DNA from: Burkholderia sp. PAMC 26561
GTDB lineage: Bacteria; Pseudomonadota; Gammaproteobacteria; Burkholderiales; Burkholderiaceae
Length of the DNA stretch: 64,000 bases
Direction of reading: 5' to 3'
Assembly (NCBI RefSeq): GCF_001557535.2
Contig: NZ_CP014306.1
Coordinates: 1,364,001 to 1,428,000, forward strand
In this document: positions 26,939 to 35,791 of the stretch, piece by piece
How the letters are laid out: the number at the start of each line of letters is the position of its first letter
Position numbering within the stretch: position 1 is the first letter of the stretch
Translations under genes and position numbers: made by a program
The notes under the pieces: model-generated
What the model was told of the DNA's origin: nothing
What the model saw: the letters and a program-made list of their open reading frames with translations, nothing else
Database searches by the model: none

Positions 26939-27859
26939 TCAGGCCAGCAGATCCTCGACTTCTTCGAGCGACGGAGAATGCGCGCCCGACATGCGGCAAG
27001 CCGCAGCGCCGGCCGCCAACGCAAACCGCAGATGGTCGGGCCAGCCGCCCGGCCGGGTCATGAGGCTGTAGAGCAAGCCGCCGATGGACGCATCGCCGGC
27101 GCCGACTGTGTCCGCGACCTGGACTTTAGGCGGCGTGGCTTGCCAGCTTTCCTCGCCGACATGCAAGGTTGCCTGCGACGAGCCGCGCGTGACGAGCACG
27201 GTAGCTTGCGGGTTCATCGCGCGGATTTCGGCGAGGGCGTCGGCCTCGTTTGCAATGTGCGGGAAGAGGCGTTGCAGATCTTCGTCGGAGACTTTGATGA
27301 GATCGGCGAGTGCCGCCATCTTGCGCAAGGTCGGCTCGTAACCGTGTTCCATCAGATTCCGGTAATTCGGGTCGAAGCTGATCTTCACGCCGTGTTCGCG
27401 CAGTTGCGCGGCAAGACCCGCGAGCGTGTCCCCAAGCGGCTGGCGCACGAGGCTGATGCAGCCGAAGTGCGCCCATTTCACGGCGTCCATCCAGCCGGAC
27501 GGGAGCAGCGCGGGATCGAAGGCGAGGTCCGCGCCGTTTTCGCCCATGAAGTAATAAGTCGGTGGCTGCGTCTTGTGGACGATCGCCAGTAACGGCGGGC
27601 GTTCGACGCGCTGCATGAAGCGCATGTCGAGACCGGCGGCGACGCTCGCGTCCCAGAGTTCATCGGAGAAATTGTCCGTACCGAGCGATCCCGCCGACGC
27701 CGTCGGCAAACCGAGACGCGCAACGGCGCGCGCCACGTTCCAGCCCGCGCCGCCCGGACGCGAGAGCCAGTCCGACGGGCCGGTGCGGATCAGGTCGGTG
27801 AGGATGTCGCCAGCGGAGACGAATTGCGGGAAGGCAGGAGTGGAGGTCGTCGCGTTCAT
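26939..27859 (-). CDS. PfkB-family carbohydrate kinase (probable fructokinase)
   Basis: A 306-residue ribokinase-fold kinase. The N-terminal substrate motif RPGGAGWNVARAVARLG (about 34-50) and the C-terminal PfkB signature DTVGAGDASIGGLLYSL (about 250-266), with the catalytic Asp in GAGD, are intact. The context, with an AGE-family isomerase and a LacI regulator overlapping by 4 nt, fits phosphorylation of fructose to fructose-6-phosphate. The true sugar is inferred only. ATG 27859 overlaps the stop of the isomerase gene (ATGA). Confidence 0.85.
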   Translation of the reverse strand: MNATTSTPAFPQFVSAGDILTDLIRTGPSDWLSRPGGAGWNVARAVARLGLPTASAGSLGTDNFSDELWDASVAAGLDMRFMQRVERPPLLAIVHKTQPPTYYFMGENGADLAFDPALLPSGWMDAVKWAHFGCISLVRQPLGDTLAGLAAQLREHGVKISFDPNYRNLMEHGYEPTLRKMAALADLIKVSDEDLQRLFPHIANEADALAEIRAMNPQATVLVTRGSSQATLHVGEESWQATPPKVQVADTVGAGDASIGGLLYSLMTRPGGWPDHLRFALAAGAAACRMSGAHSPSLEEVEDLLA

Positions 27860-29148
27860 TGTCTGGCCGTCTCTGTTTCGGCGATGTGCTGGGTCGTGGT
27901 GGCTGAGGCTGATGTGTCCGGCGTATTGACGCCCAACGCGTTCAGCACCTCGTAGCACGCGCCCATCGTGTGGTAATCGGTCTTGCCGGCGGGGCTTTTT
28001 TCATCGCCGTATTTGCGGTTGTCGCAGGTCAGGATGCGGAACCACGCGCCGTATTTGTGATCGACGAAGTGCGCCCAGCTATAGCGCCAGAGTTCGTCGT
28101 AGCAATCCCAGAAGCGTTCGAGGCCCGTGCGTTTGCCGAGCAGCGCGGCCGTGGCGAAGGTCTCGGCCTGAACCCAGAAGTATTTGTCGTGGTCACAAAT
28201 GGAATTGTCGGGGCCGAAGCCGTAGTAGAGGCCGCCGTGCTGCTCGTCCCACGCGCGGTTGAAGCCGGCATCGAACAGTTCGATAGCGCGCGGTGCGAGC
28301 CACGGCAACGCCCGATGCCGCTCCAGGATCAGCAGCAGCTTTGCCCATTCGGTCTGGTGACCGGGCTGGAAACCCCACGGGCGGAAGATGTTCGAACTGT
28401 CGGATTCGTTGTAATGCCAGTCGACCGACCAATCCTCGTTGAAGTGTTCCCACACGAGGCCGTTAGAAAGCCGCGCCTGACGCAGCGTGATGTTGCCGGC
28501 GATCTTCTCTGCCCGGTCCAGATAGAGCACATGGCCGGTCGCCTCGTACGCGGCGAGCAGCGCTTCGGTCGCGTGCATGTTCGCGTTCTGCCCGCGATAA
28601 GGCGACAACTGCCAGTCGGGCGTGGCTTCGTCGGCGTAGAGACCGGCATTCGCATCCCAGAAGTGCTGGTCCATCAACTGGAAGGTTTCATCTATCAGAG
28701 GCCGGGCTTCGTCGATACCCGCCATCGCCGCGTGCGCACACGCGAGCAGCACAAACGCGTGGCCGTAGCAATGCCGCGTGCCGTCCAGCGTGCGTTTCGC
28801 GCCATCGCGCCACTCGATTTCCCAGTCGTAGCCCTGGTTCACTGCGTCCCAATGGGCGTTGCGCAAAAACGCAAACGCGTGGCGCGCGTTGTCCAGATGA
28901 TGCTGGCTACCGAAATGGCGAAAGGCCATCGCGTGATTGAAGACAAAGCGCGTACTGCTGACCAGATGCCGCGTGGTGTGGTCGTAGACCGTGCCGTCAT
29001 CTTTGAAGAAATGATAAAACCCGCCCGATGGATCGCGGGCCGTCCGCTCGTAGAACGCGAGCGTGTGGCGCACATGATCGAGCAGGAAATCGCGGCTGCG
29101 GAAGTCCGGTTCGGCCCGGTCCGCCGCCTGGAACGCGGTTGAGTTCAT
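27856..29148 (-). CDS. AGE-family sugar epimerase/isomerase (mannose isomerase-like)
   Basis: A 430-residue (alpha/alpha)6-barrel enzyme of the N-acylglucosamine 2-epimerase family. Conserved stretches include SSTRFVFNHAMAFRHFG, CYGHAFVLLACAHAAMAG, GQNANMHATEALLAAYEAT, PGHQTEWAKLLL and KYFWVQAETFATAALL, with the His residues that act in catalysis. The family includes free-mannose isomerase (mannose to fructose), cellobiose epimerase and GlcNAc epimerase. Pairing with a fructokinase-like PfkB protein favours mannose/fructose isomerisation. It lies between lacI and the kinase with 4-nt overlaps on both sides. Confidence 0.85.
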   Translation of the reverse strand: MNSTAFQAADRAEPDFRSRDFLLDHVRHTLAFYERTARDPSGGFYHFFKDDGTVYDHTTRHLVSSTRFVFNHAMAFRHFGSQHHLDNARHAFAFLRNAHWDAVNQGYDWEIEWRDGAKRTLDGTRHCYGHAFVLLACAHAAMAGIDEARPLIDETFQLMDQHFWDANAGLYADEATPDWQLSPYRGQNANMHATEALLAAYEATGHVLYLDRAEKIAGNITLRQARLSNGLVWEHFNEDWSVDWHYNESDSSNIFRPWGFQPGHQTEWAKLLLILERHRALPWLAPRAIELFDAGFNRAWDEQHGGLYYGFGPDNSICDHDKYFWVQAETFATAALLGKRTGLERFWDCYDELWRYSWAHFVDHKYGAWFRILTCDNRKYGDEKSPAGKTDYHTMGACYEVLNALGVNTPDTSASATTTQHIAETETARQ

Positions 29149-30185
29149 ACCGATGTCTGTGTCCGTGTTATTGCCGAGCTCGCGCGCGGAATCAGGCGCA
29201 CGGGCACGAGCGTGTCGGTGGTGATGTCCATGTCGGCATCGCTGGCGTCGTTGTTTTGCGCTGTTTCCAGCAGCAGGTCCACGCCGCGACGGCCAAGCGC
29301 CTCCTTGTCCACCGTGACCGTGGTGAGCGGCGGCGTGCTTTGGGCTGCGGCGGGAATGTCGTCGAAACCGACAAACGCCACGTCTTCCGGAATTCGCAGC
29401 CCGTGCGCCACGCAGACACGCATGGCGGCGAGGGCCGCTGCATCGTTATAGGCGAAAACAGCGTCCGGCAGCGGCTTCGATTGCTGGTGAGCTTGCGCGA
29501 TCAGGCGCTCCATGGCGTCGGCGGCGGCGACTTCCGCGTCGATGGCCGGCTGCGTCGTCACTTCGAGCGTAGGGTCGAAAAGCATGCCGGCTTCGAAGTA
29601 CGCAAGCCGGTAGCCCATCGCCCGCTGCGCGATGCTGTAGTGCGCCAGCGACCCGCCAATGAACGCGATGCGCTTTCTGCCCATGGCGAAAAGATGCTGC
29701 ATGGCGAGCGCCGCGCCGCGCGTGTTGTCGACGTTGACCGAACGGAATCCCGGCGCGTGCAGGTCGATCAGCACGACGGGCCGGTTCATCGAACGCAGGT
29801 GAGCAAGCAATTCAGGTTCGATGAATCCCGCGACGGCCACCGCGTCGGGTGCGTGAAGCCGCATTTGCTGGGCGAGGTCGTGGGTCGGGCCGGCTGTCAG
29901 TACCGAAGGCACCAGCCGCCGCTCGCGGCACGCTTCCTCGAAGCCATGCAAAACGTGGGAGAAGAACGGGCTGACCGCGAAATTATTGTGCTGGCGATGC
30001 AGCAGGAAGGTGACGCGCCGGATGCGCGTGCGGAGCTGGGCGGCGTCGTAGCCGAGTTGCCGCGCCGCTTCCACTACACGTTCGCGCGTCGCTTCCGACA
30101 AACCCGGCTGGTTCTTCAGTGCCCGCGATACCGTGCCGATCGACACGCTGGCTGCGCGTGCGACATCACGAATGGTTGTACCCAT
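29145..30185 (-). CDS. LacI family transcriptional regulator
   Basis: A 346-residue repressor. The N-terminal helix-turn-helix and hinge are TIRDVARAASVSIGTVSRAL and NQPGLSEATRERVVEAARQLGYD. The periplasmic-binding-protein-like effector domain follows from about residue 63. It is the first gene of a three-gene overlapping operon with the AGE isomerase and PfkB kinase, and so probably autoregulates it in response to a sugar. A candidate operator lies 58 bp upstream. Confidence 0.92.
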   Translation of the reverse strand: MGTTIRDVARAASVSIGTVSRALKNQPGLSEATRERVVEAARQLGYDAAQLRTRIRRVTFLLHRQHNNFAVSPFFSHVLHGFEEACRERRLVPSVLTAGPTHDLAQQMRLHAPDAVAVAGFIEPELLAHLRSMNRPVVLIDLHAPGFRSVNVDNTRGAALAMQHLFAMGRKRIAFIGGSLAHYSIAQRAMGYRLAYFEAGMLFDPTLEVTTQPAIDAEVAAADAMERLIAQAHQQSKPLPDAVFAYNDAAALAAMRVCVAHGLRIPEDVAFVGFDDIPAAAQSTPPLTTVTVDKEALGRRGVDLLLETAQNNDASDADMDITTDTLVPVRLIPRASSAITRTQTSV

Positions 30186-30242
30186 CTGTCTTTCAATCTC
30201 CGCATGCGTGTTCTATGGTTTATGAAGCTCGTTCGGCCGGTG

Positions 30243-30254
30243 TTTATCGGTAAA
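30243..30254. promoter_or_regulatory. Candidate LacI-family operator upstream of the lacI-AGE-pfkB operon
   Basis: TTTATCGGTAAA at 30243-30254 is a near-perfect dyad centred on CG, as in LacI-family operators. It lies 58 bp before the regulator start. Caution: it contains the heptamer TTTATCG, which recurs throughout this window. Confidence 0.4.
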
Positions 30255-30384
30255 GCGAGGTTCGCATGATCGCGGGGATTGTATAGTAAAACGATGGGCA
30301 TTTTACCGTCGCGGGCCTTAGAGAAAACCCGCAACGGCTTGCTGACAAGACTTTCGGTTTGCTTCCTTGTTTAGTAAATGGGAT

Positions 30385-30990
30385 TTAACGGGCTTCGCGC
30401 TGATGCACCGACGCCTTGTTCGATGACCACACGTCGAGCACGAGGTCGTCGTCTTCATAGTGCGACAGGGCCGGAATCGCAAGCGTTGCGCGGAGTTCGG
30501 CGTGAACGTCGTCGCCGGTAAATCGCCATCCTTCGATTGGTCGACGCCAGTGGCACGCAACCACGGTTCCGCCTGCGCACAGGGAAGACGTCAGCCGTTG
30601 TACCAGCCGTCCGAGCTGGTCGTGCGTCAGGTAATAAGCCACTTCGCTGACGACAATCAGGTCGAACTCGCCGTCGGGCCAGTCATCGGGCATTGCGCGT
30701 TGTTCGACCTGGACGTGGCGCAGATCCGCCACTCGGCGACGCGCCAGATCGACAGCCGCCGGATTCAGATCCGCCGCGAGAAGCGTGTCGCAACGCGCCG
30801 CCAGTTCGGCCGTGAATTCACCATTCGCACAGCCGGGTTCATAGGCGCGGCGGTAGCGTTCATCGGGTAATGCAGCGAGCGTCAATGCCCGCTTGCGGCG
30901 TTCGTACCAGCGGTCGCGAAGCAGCCAAGGGTCGTCACTACGCTTGTACAAGCCGTCGAAGTACTCGTGCGCGTTCGGTTCGCCGGTCAT
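30385..30990 (-). CDS. NodS-like SAM-dependent methyltransferase
   Basis: A 201-residue class I methyltransferase. YFDGLYKRSDDPWLLRDRWYERRKR opens the protein in the manner of NodS, the N-methyltransferase of Nod-factor synthesis. Motif I is AYEPGCANGEFTAEL (about 49-63), with an acidic AADLNPAAVDLARRR next. It probably methylates an amine or amino sugar. Its start overlaps the stop of the PIG-L deacetylase gene by 4 nt. A deacetylase that exposes an amine followed by an N-methyltransferase makes a coherent pair. The substrate is unknown. Confidence 0.82.
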   Translation of the reverse strand: MTGEPNAHEYFDGLYKRSDDPWLLRDRWYERRKRALTLAALPDERYRRAYEPGCANGEFTAELAARCDTLLAADLNPAAVDLARRRVADLRHVQVEQRAMPDDWPDGEFDLIVVSEVAYYLTHDQLGRLVQRLTSSLCAGGTVVACHWRRPIEGWRFTGDDVHAELRATLAIPALSHYEDDDLVLDVWSSNKASVHQREAR

Positions 30991-31775
30991 ATCAGGACGA
31001 CCTCGTAGGGGCGCGTGAGGCGCTCCAGCACATGGGCCGGGAGAATGGCGTCGCGGCCCGTGGAACCATCGGCTTCTATCTGGCTGCGGAACGCTTGGAC
31101 CGCGTGAACCTTGCGAGCGAGGGTTGCGTCGTCAAGCGAGATGCGGCGCGCACGGCTCCAGGGCACACGCGAATCGTCGGGCGCTGCCCAATGCCACGTC
31201 CAGACCGGAACTTCCACGAAGGGTAGATCAAGTGCGCCGGCAACGGCTGTAACCGCCCGGCCGACCGATTCGTGGTCGGGATGGCCGTCATAGCGCCAGG
31301 TGCCGAACACGACGTCCCCGGGTTTCAGGTGCGCTTCGAGCGCTTTCGACAGGTCTGACTCGAAGGTGTTGCCGCCGCCATCCGGCAAATGGAGCCGAAC
31401 CAGCGCAACGTGGCGCATGCGCAAACGCTGGAGCGCGTCACGTGTTTCCTGCGGCCGCGTGGCGGCGAGGCGCGCGGCTGGCCATTCAGGCGAATCGGGA
31501 TGGCTTGCGGTGCCATCGGTCACCGCGATGATCAACACCTTGCGGCCCAAATCGGAAAGGCGTGCGAGCAAGCCGCCGGTGCCGAGGATTTCATCGTCGG
31601 GATGCGGAGAAACAATCACCGCACGCGCGCCCGGCGGGACGAGCGTGCCCGGATCGACTTCGGGGAGAGTGGAAAGTTGCTCCGAGCTTTGCCATGCAGC
31701 TTCTGGCGTGCCGCGTCCCTCGATTGCCCGATCATTGTGCTCTGCGTTTTCCACTTGAGTAACTACAGGTTCCAT
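30987..31775 (-). CDS. PIG-L family deacetylase
   Basis: A 262-residue zinc-dependent de-N-acetylase. VIVSPHPDDEILGTGGLLARL (about 54-74) carries the HPDDE zinc motif and WRYDGHPDHESVGRA (about 171-185) the second HxxH-type ligand set. The family removes N-acetyl groups from sugars such as GlcNAc-PI, GlcNAc-inositol or bacillithiol precursors. About 45 residues of unconserved acidic sequence precede the domain. It overlaps the acyl-CoA-dehydrogenase-like gene by 13 bp and the methyltransferase by 4 bp, so the three are one operon. Confidence 0.85.
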   Translation of the reverse strand: MEPVVTQVENAEHNDRAIEGRGTPEAAWQSSEQLSTLPEVDPGTLVPPGARAVIVSPHPDDEILGTGGLLARLSDLGRKVLIIAVTDGTASHPDSPEWPAARLAATRPQETRDALQRLRMRHVALVRLHLPDGGGNTFESDLSKALEAHLKPGDVVFGTWRYDGHPDHESVGRAVTAVAGALDLPFVEVPVWTWHWAAPDDSRVPWSRARRISLDDATLARKVHAVQAFRSQIEADGSTGRDAILPAHVLERLTRPYEVVLI

Positions 31776-32809
31776 GCGCTGCCTTCCTCTTTCACGATCC
31801 GCTCTGCAAGCGCGGCTTCGTCGCGTTCGGCGTGACTCTGCCGGATAAAGACGGGTAGATCAGCCATCAGGCTGGCGAAATGGCGATTACGACAAAGCGG
31901 CGCCGCGCCAAGCGCACGCCCCGCACGTTCGATGACTTCGATTGCCGCCCGCTCCGCCGCAAGCCGCGCGCGAAACGCGCCCGGCATGGGGTCGGCGCGA
32001 GGCTCGCGGTCAATCTGCGCAGCCGTTTCCCGCAGAAGGCTGGCTGTGCTGGCAAGTGCGGTATCGATAGCGCCAAGATGCGCGAGCTTGTACGGGTCGG
32101 CGCGACGCGTCGCGTCCTGCTTGACGAAGTTGCCGATAGCCGCCGCCGCGCCGAACCAGCACGCGGCAATTCCGCCGCCGCCATGCCAGAAACCCGCGCG
32201 TTCCAGATAAGCGCGTGGCGCGCCGATGCGCGTGGCGTGGGCGTTATCGAAGTGAACGTCCACGCTGGCGCTCGCGGACATGCCCACCGCCATCCAGCCC
32301 TCGTTAGTGACTCGAACGCCCGGCTGACGCAGATCGACGGCGGCCAGGATCGGCTCGTCCTTTTCGTTCCAGGCGGTGACGAGCGCGTGGCTTACCGACG
32401 CCGCGCCCGAGCACCATGCCTTGGTGCCCTGAAGCGTGAGCGCGCTCCCGCCGTCCGACGATGCGCTCGCAGCGAGGCGTGCGGTCGGCGGCTCGGCTGC
32501 CCAAACGCCCCATGTCTGGCCGGCTGCCGGAGCAAAGCCATCGCCAATTTCCGCGATGATTGCGAGTACATCGGTATGTCCTTCGTATAGCTTGACCAGC
32601 GCCAGGTCGCACGCGGCGACGGCGGCAAGGGAGCGCCACCGCTCGAGCGTCGCGCCCTTGCCGGGAAGCGGCAGCCGGTCGAGACCGGCGTCTATTAATG
32701 CCTGCAGAGCGTGGGCTGTGTCTGTGGCGGAGCCTCGCTTGAAGCGGAGCTCGCGCAAAAACGGATCGAGCGCGGACGAAGTCGCGATGCCGTCAGTCAT
32801 TCTTTGCAT
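31763..32809 (-). CDS. Acyl-CoA-dehydrogenase-like flavoprotein
   Basis: A 348-residue protein with acyl-CoA dehydrogenase features: an N-terminal helical domain, a central beta domain around TWGVWAAE...GTKAWCSGAASVSHALVTA, and a C-terminal helical domain. It is shorter and more divergent than canonical members (~380-400), and I could not locate the usual catalytic Glu context with confidence. It may therefore oxidise a non-CoA substrate. The start at ATG 32809 (MQRMTDG) is uncertain; ATG 32800 is close by and the frame extends to 32929. It is first in the three-gene operon with PIG-L and the NodS-like gene. Confidence 0.72.
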   Translation of the reverse strand: MQRMTDGIATSSALDPFLRELRFKRGSATDTAHALQALIDAGLDRLPLPGKGATLERWRSLAAVAACDLALVKLYEGHTDVLAIIAEIGDGFAPAAGQTWGVWAAEPPTARLAASASSDGGSALTLQGTKAWCSGAASVSHALVTAWNEKDEPILAAVDLRQPGVRVTNEGWMAVGMSASASVDVHFDNAHATRIGAPRAYLERAGFWHGGGGIAACWFGAAAAIGNFVKQDATRRADPYKLAHLGAIDTALASTASLLRETAAQIDREPRADPMPGAFRARLAAERAAIEVIERAGRALGAAPLCRNRHFASLMADLPVFIRQSHAERDEAALAERIVKEEGSAWNL

Positions 32810-33141
32810 GATGAAATCCTGGCCGCTTCGATTAGAACTTGATGGAAACGCGTGCGGGCCGTTCGCTGCCCGTGACGATGCGTTGTCTTCAAGTGTGGCA
32901 AGGCACATGCCCGGCCACCAGTCCGCCAAACGGCATATGACGTGAAGCGAAGCGAAACAGTCGATTTGCCCGACGGCGAATCAACTCATATCCCATTCGA
33001 CCGAGTCGACAGGACGCCTGAACAGACTTCAAATAGCAAAAAAGCCGCACGGGGCGGCTTGATGCTCGGTTCGATGGAGTGGTTATGCTGATTCTGCAAC
33101 AGGTTGCTGCAATGTTCCCAGGGGAAGCAAAGAGCCGGAGC
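32810..33141. other. Intergenic region, with a terminator for the symporter gene
   Basis: About 330 bp between two - strand genes. It holds the terminator of the bile-acid-symporter-family gene at 33038-33060 and presumably the promoter of the acyl-CoA-dehydrogenase-like operon, which I could not pinpoint. Open frames here look like shadows. Confidence 0.5.
33038..33060 (-). terminator. Intrinsic terminator after the symporter gene
   Basis: Read on the - strand, AAGCCGC (33060-33054) pairs with GCGGCTT (33048-33042) around a 5-nt loop and is followed by a U-run (33043-33038). It lies about 80 bp beyond the symporter stop. Confidence 0.8.
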
Positions 33142-34161
33142 TTATTGGCGAACCTGCGCGCCTGCGCCTTGAGACTGGTTCGCTTCTTCGCCGGAAGTAT
33201 CGCGTGCGCCCCAGCGTTGGGCGAGTACTGCGCACGTCATCAGTTGGATCTGGTGGAACAGCATCAGCGGCAGCACGACCGCGCCTACCGCGTGCGAGGC
33301 AAAAATGACCTTCGCCATCGGAATCCCCGACGCCAGGCTCTTCTTCGACCCGCAAAAGATGATGGTGATCTGGTCCGCCCGATTGAACCCGAGCCGTTTG
33401 CTGGCGAAGGTCGTGACCAGCAGCGCCACGGCCAGCAGCACGATGTTGACAACCACCAGCCCGCCGAGCGTCTGCAAAGAGATGGTGTGCCAGATGCCTT
33501 CGTTCACCGCTTCGCTGAACGCGACGTACACGACCAGGAGAATCGAGCCCTGATCGACAAAACGCAGGATGCTGCGATTCTTGTCGAGCCATTTGCTGAT
33601 CACAGGCCGCAGCAACTGCCCGGCAATAAAAGGAACCAGCAATTGCAGCACGATATTGCCGACCGTATGCCAAGCAGATCCCGCGCGGCCGGCACCGTCC
33701 GTTACAACCAAGCCCACGAGGGCGGGTGTGATGAAGATTCCGAGCAGGCTGGACGCCGACGCCGCGCAGACGGCGGCCGGCACGTTGCCTTTGCCAATCG
33801 ACGTGAACGCGATGGACGACTGCACCGTGGAGGGCAGCGTGCAGAGAAACAGGATGCCCATGTAAAGCGCGGGTGTGACGAGTGGGGTGAGGATGGGTTT
33901 CAGCGCCAGTCCCAGCAACGGAAACAGCGCAAACGTGCTCAGCAGGACGACGATATGCAGACGCCAGTGCGTCATTCCAGACACGATGGCTTCGCGCGAC
34001 AGCTTTGCGCCGTGTAGGAAAAACAACAGTCCGACCGCGATGTTCGTCAGCCAGTTGAAGCCGACAGCAGCGGCACCGCGACAGGGCAAAAGGCTGGCGA
34101 GGATCACTGTGCCGATCAGGGCAAGGGTGAAGTTATCGGGAAGGAACTTGGGGCGAGTCAT
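33142..34161 (-). CDS. Bile acid:sodium symporter family transporter (YfeH/SBF-like)
   Basis: A 339-residue membrane protein with about nine or ten hydrophobic segments. Conserved stretches are GLLFFLHGAKLSREAI, MGILFLCTLPSTVQSSIAFT and CGSKKSLASGIPMAK, characteristic of the SBF-like / YfeH branch of the BASS superfamily. In that superfamily two Na+ usually drive uptake of an organic anion; the substrate here is unknown. It is monocistronic with its own terminator. The last ~25 residues are polar. Confidence 0.85.
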   Translation of the reverse strand: MTRPKFLPDNFTLALIGTVILASLLPCRGAAAVGFNWLTNIAVGLLFFLHGAKLSREAIVSGMTHWRLHIVVLLSTFALFPLLGLALKPILTPLVTPALYMGILFLCTLPSTVQSSIAFTSIGKGNVPAAVCAASASSLLGIFITPALVGLVVTDGAGRAGSAWHTVGNIVLQLLVPFIAGQLLRPVISKWLDKNRSILRFVDQGSILLVVYVAFSEAVNEGIWHTISLQTLGGLVVVNIVLLAVALLVTTFASKRLGFNRADQITIIFCGSKKSLASGIPMAKVIFASHAVGAVVLPLMLFHQIQLMTCAVLAQRWGARDTSGEEANQSQGAGAQVRQ

Positions 34162-34659
34162 TGAAGATTCTTGGCAGTTTGCGGCGTAAAGGTACTTAAC
34201 GGGGACCGACGCCTCTCATGGACGACCAAAACCGCTCGAACACGCGTCGAGAACGCCTATTTTCGCCGGATAGCCATTCAATATGCAAATTCATTTAAAT
34301 GATTTATTAATGCGGCAAACGCATGAGTTTCGATGCTCGAGTGTGGCCGGTAGGACCAGCCGCGTACCACTGGTCCCAGAGCGGAATTCTTGTTTTTCAC
34401 TCATACAAAACGGGCATCCGCACTTACCCGGATCGGCAAAAAAGTGTGAAGTAACATGGTGTTACAACCATCAGGAAGACCTAACACTTTTTGGCTCGAC
34501 GCCGATCACCGGGCACAATAAATTGACTGGTAGACCGGTTGGCGGGACGTCATCGTATAGACGAAATGTCCTGATCATCCGACAGCAACCGGTCGGCGAT
34601 GCAAACGGAACACACGTCCAAAGCACGCTGGAACGAGTCGGACGCCCTGCAGTATCGAC
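34162..34659. other. A+T-rich intergenic region without a recognisable gene
   Basis: About 500 bp between divergent genes, noticeably richer in A+T around 34270-34560 than neighbouring DNA. A TTGACT hexamer lies at 34521-34526, but no -10 at proper spacing follows. No ORF here resembles a protein family. Confidence 0.45.
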
Positions 34660-35106
34660 ATGTCGCTCATCCGAATCCGCCACGCCCGTCGCTTGTTTCT
34701 CGCCGCTGCAGCCGGTCTGGTTGCGGCGTCGGCAATGTGTGCAACGGTGGCGTTCGCCGGTGGTGCCGGCTCGAATGGCGCTGTGCTCGCGCATGGCGCT
34801 TTCAATCGCGGCGGCGATGCGCACGGGCAGTGGCAAGCCGTGAATCGACGCGCGATGCGAGTCGACGACGTCGACAGTGGCGCGCGGCCTTTTGGTTACC
34901 AGCGCGTTGCCGCCGGGTCCGGACTCACGCCGGTCAGCGCAGAAGTCCGTGGCGGAGCGCGTGCCGATCAAGGCGCGCAATTGCATGGCGGAGGGTCGAT
35001 CCGCGCGGACATCGCGCGTTACAACGAAGAGCGCAGCACGCCACGTGCATCGGGTCGTCCGTCGGACGACCCCCGCTCGCCCGCAAATTCCCCGTACCGC
35101 AATTAG
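34660..35106 (+). CDS. Secreted hypothetical protein
   Basis: A 148-residue protein with a signal peptide (about 1-33: basic RIRHARR, then LFLAAAAGLVAASAMCATVAFA). The mature part is Gly/Arg/Ala-rich and low in complexity (HGAFNRGGDAHGQWQAV, then GARADQGAQLHGGGSIRADI) with a disordered Pro/Ser tail. It is probably periplasmic. I recognise no family. It is isolated between two long non-coding stretches, which suggests a lineage-specific gene. Confidence 0.6.
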   Translation: MSLIRIRHARRLFLAAAAGLVAASAMCATVAFAGGAGSNGAVLAHGAFNRGGDAHGQWQAVNRRAMRVDDVDSGARPFGYQRVAAGSGLTPVSAEVRGGARADQGAQLHGGGSIRADIARYNEERSTPRASGRPSDDPRSPANSPYRN

Positions 35107-35791
35107 TCCATAAACCGAATCGTCGAAGCTACGTGAAGCTCGTTGTTTAAATATCGGTGATAGTGCATAAGCACATTAATCGATCCACGCATTTTTTAAT
35201 ACCGATTCGAACGCGCGGCGATTAAGCCAGTTTCCTTTTCTCATCCGAAACAAAAAACAATTCCGTCGTCTACGGGAAGCATGGCAATGACGTAATGACG
35301 CCACAGTTTCCAGACTACCGGCTGCAGTTCCCTTCCTCCCAAAATCATCTGCATTAACAATGCGCTCTGTCTGATTTTTGCGTGCATTTTCAATGTCCGC
35401 TCCAGAGTAACCAGCGCGTCTGCGCCGTAGCGTATGGCGCGCGGGGCAATCGATGCGTGCAATCAATCACCGGGTTCAACCGCGGCGGCTTGCGCCGGAT
35501 CACGTTTCGTTTAAGTCCGTCATGCGCAACCTATTCAAAACGCTATACGCGGCATAAGCAAAGTTATTTTTGTCCGGAAAAATGATCCGTAAAGATGGTC
35601 CCCGCCCTGAGTGAGCTCCATCAGCGCGTACACCGTTCAGCGTACGCCAGGAGTCATGTCATTGAGCCATGCCCGGGTGACGCTTGAATCAGGTTGTCCA
35701 TAACGGGCATTCATAAGAACAGTTAAATAAAGAGCGAGGCATTCATTGCTCGCGACATCCCGGTTTTAACGTTGATACGACAGGAGAGTCC
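35107..35791. other. Long A+T-rich intergenic region upstream of the porin gene
   Basis: About 685 bp. A 73-codon frame at 35241-35462 (-), starting TTG, has plausible but unrecognised composition (RTLKMHAKIRQSALLMQMIL); it could be a gene remnant or chance. The segment next to the porin (35500-35790) presumably contains the porin promoter and leader, but I find no unambiguous hexamer pair. Confidence 0.4.

Noticed and set aside
27970..29142. 390-codon open frame on the + strand
   Set aside because: Antisense to the AGE-family isomerase; no motif or ribosome-binding site.
29028..30269. 413-codon open frame on the + strand
   Set aside because: Antisense to the LacI gene; Arg/His-rich shadow.
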